64,000 nucleotides of DNA from Rhynchopus euleeides (Eukaryota; Euglenozoa; Diplonemea; Diplonemida; Diplonemidae). A model generated the notes under the pieces. The model saw nothing but the letters and a program-made list of their open reading frames with translations, was not told the DNA's origin and made no database searches. The stretch is from assembly GCA_963210315.1 (NCBI GenBank), contig OY723274.1, forward strand, positions 1,178,001-1,242,000. Reading direction: 5' to 3'. Below, in pieces: positions 63,440-64,000 of this stretch. Positions within the stretch are counted from its first letter, which is position 1. Each line of letters begins with the position of its first letter. The position numbers and the translations under genes were made by a program.

Positions 63440-63658
63440 AAAAAGAGAAAGGCTTTGCGCAGTCCGTGGGAGAAAGTAAGTTGGAGCTTGTCGTTACCTG
63501 AGGTGTGGGGGGTTGTGTGTAAAACCCAAGAATTATACGGACTGCAAGCCAACATTCCTGTGACCGAATAGAGAAGGGGAGAGATGGCATGGAACCGAGG
63601 GGAGAGGGGGGCAGGAACCTTGGGAACTCCGACTAGTGAGCAGGCCCACTGTGGCCAG
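63440..63658. repeat. Split direct repeat B, 5' terminal copy
   Basis: Forms the 5' end of the element. The gag start codon at 63401 lies 39 bp inside it. Immediately beyond 63658 the sequence is an inverted internal piece of the same family. Confidence 0.95.
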
Positions 63659-64000
63659 GAAAGGGGGGAAAGGGGGGGAAACCCCGGGGCAACACCAACT
63701 GGAATTAACACCGGCACTCGGCCAGGACATCATGCAGGCACTCGGCCAAATCACGGCACTCTGCCAAAAACTGGGACAGGAAAGGCCCCCCCAACCCCCT
63801 ACCCCCCCTCCCGCCCCCCAGAACATCGTCCAGAACACTCTGTCGGAGGTGTACACGCAAGCTGCGCCGGCAAGGACCCGGGCCAGGGACGACCACACTC
63901 TGTGGGAAGCAAAGGAACGGCTGGAAGAAGTCATGAAAGAGAGCCTGGCGGAACGCACAATCTCCACCAGGGGTGGGCTATGGAAAAGACTGGAAAGTTG
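63659..64000 (+). pseudogene. Inverted partial copy of element 2 (gag end and YR start)
   Basis: The plus strand repeats, in inverse orientation, the sequence of about 62110-62462: the G/A-rich slippery region, the gag stop, then the recombinase N-terminus (MQALGQITALCQKLGQE at 63733 to GGLWKRLES). It joins the 5' end of repeat B directly, so most of gag and its terminal repeat are missing. It continues beyond the window. Confidence 0.85.

Larger units (their letters stand above)
58884..63658 (-). mobile_element. Complete YR retrotransposon with split direct repeats (element 2)
   Basis: 4775 bp, minus orientation. Order 5' to 3': repeat B (63658-63440), gag, YR, RT/RNase H, repeat A (59629-59374), repeat B (59374-59156), repeat A (59139-58884). 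This is the A1-ORFs-B1-A2-B2 plan known from PAT and Ngaro YR elements, in which a circular intermediate is regenerated through the internal junction. No target-site duplication is visible, as expected for recombinase-mediated insertion. Gene order places YR before RT. All three frames are uninterrupted, so it may be recent. Confidence 0.88.

Overview
The window is eukaryotic nuclear DNA. Evidence: genes with GT-AG introns (41172-41406 and 39828-39955), monocistronic genes with long spacers, a signal-peptide acyltransferase-3 protein, a WD40 protein, and heavy loads of retrotransposons, inverted-repeat elements, minisatellites and poly-G runs. I cannot name the species from sequence alone. The style (GC-rich genes, G10+ tracts, OTU proteases, tyrosine-recombinase retroelements) suits a unicellular alga or protist, possibly a chromerid-like alveolate, but that is a low-confidence inference. 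There is one 200-base assembly gap (56497-56696).

Layout. 1-15.8 kb holds no convincing host gene. It contains dispersed and tandem repeats, three elements with inverted ends (8758-10219, 10255-10890, 13350-15036) and a decayed hAT-like transposase. 15.8-20.8 kb is the only host-gene island: a membrane acyltransferase with a Cys-rich ectodomain (15802-18714) and a protein with a ubiquitin-like N-terminus and WD40 repeats (19654-20799), both on the minus strand. 20.9-29 kb is a repeat graveyard: two converging retroelement fragments, a 3.7-kb inverted-repeat element carrying an OTU/zinc-finger gene fragment, an AGGGG microsatellite and satellite arrays. 29.4-31.2 kb is the 3' half of a tyrosine-recombinase (YR) retrotransposon. 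31.2-38 kb is mostly repeats plus a truncated zinc-finger transposase-like gene. 38.05-43.96 kb is a three-exon gene (about 1848 aa) that joins a putative DDE transposase to a canonical OTU protease; a 1.9-kb array of a 31-bp unit lies directly upstream. Two 735-bp direct repeats (34765-35499 and 48740-49474) bracket that region. 49.7-52.7 kb is the 5'-truncated end of a non-LTR retrotransposon with a restriction-like endonuclease followed by two OTU-like domains and two zinc modules. 52.97-56.5 kb is a second YR retrotransposon (gag, YR, RT) cut by the gap. 57.7-58.9 kb is the N-terminal part of an OTU/non-LTR protein, interrupted by a complete third YR retrotransposon (58884-63658). An inverted partial copy of that element runs off the right end.

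Two systems stand out. (1) Three divergent YR retrotransposons share the order gag-YR-RT/RNase H, with YR before RT as reported for trypanosomatid VIPER rather than at the 3' end as in DIRS, PAT and Ngaro. All three have Asp-Asn where most reverse transcriptases have Asp-Asp. One shows intact PAT-type split direct repeats. Two use different apparent recoding signals: a UGA-CUG stop, and a -1 slippery A AAG GGG. (2) OTU cysteine-protease domains recur in at least three kinds of mobile-element context: a DDE-transposase gene, a non-LTR retroelement, and a fragment carried inside an inverted-repeat element.
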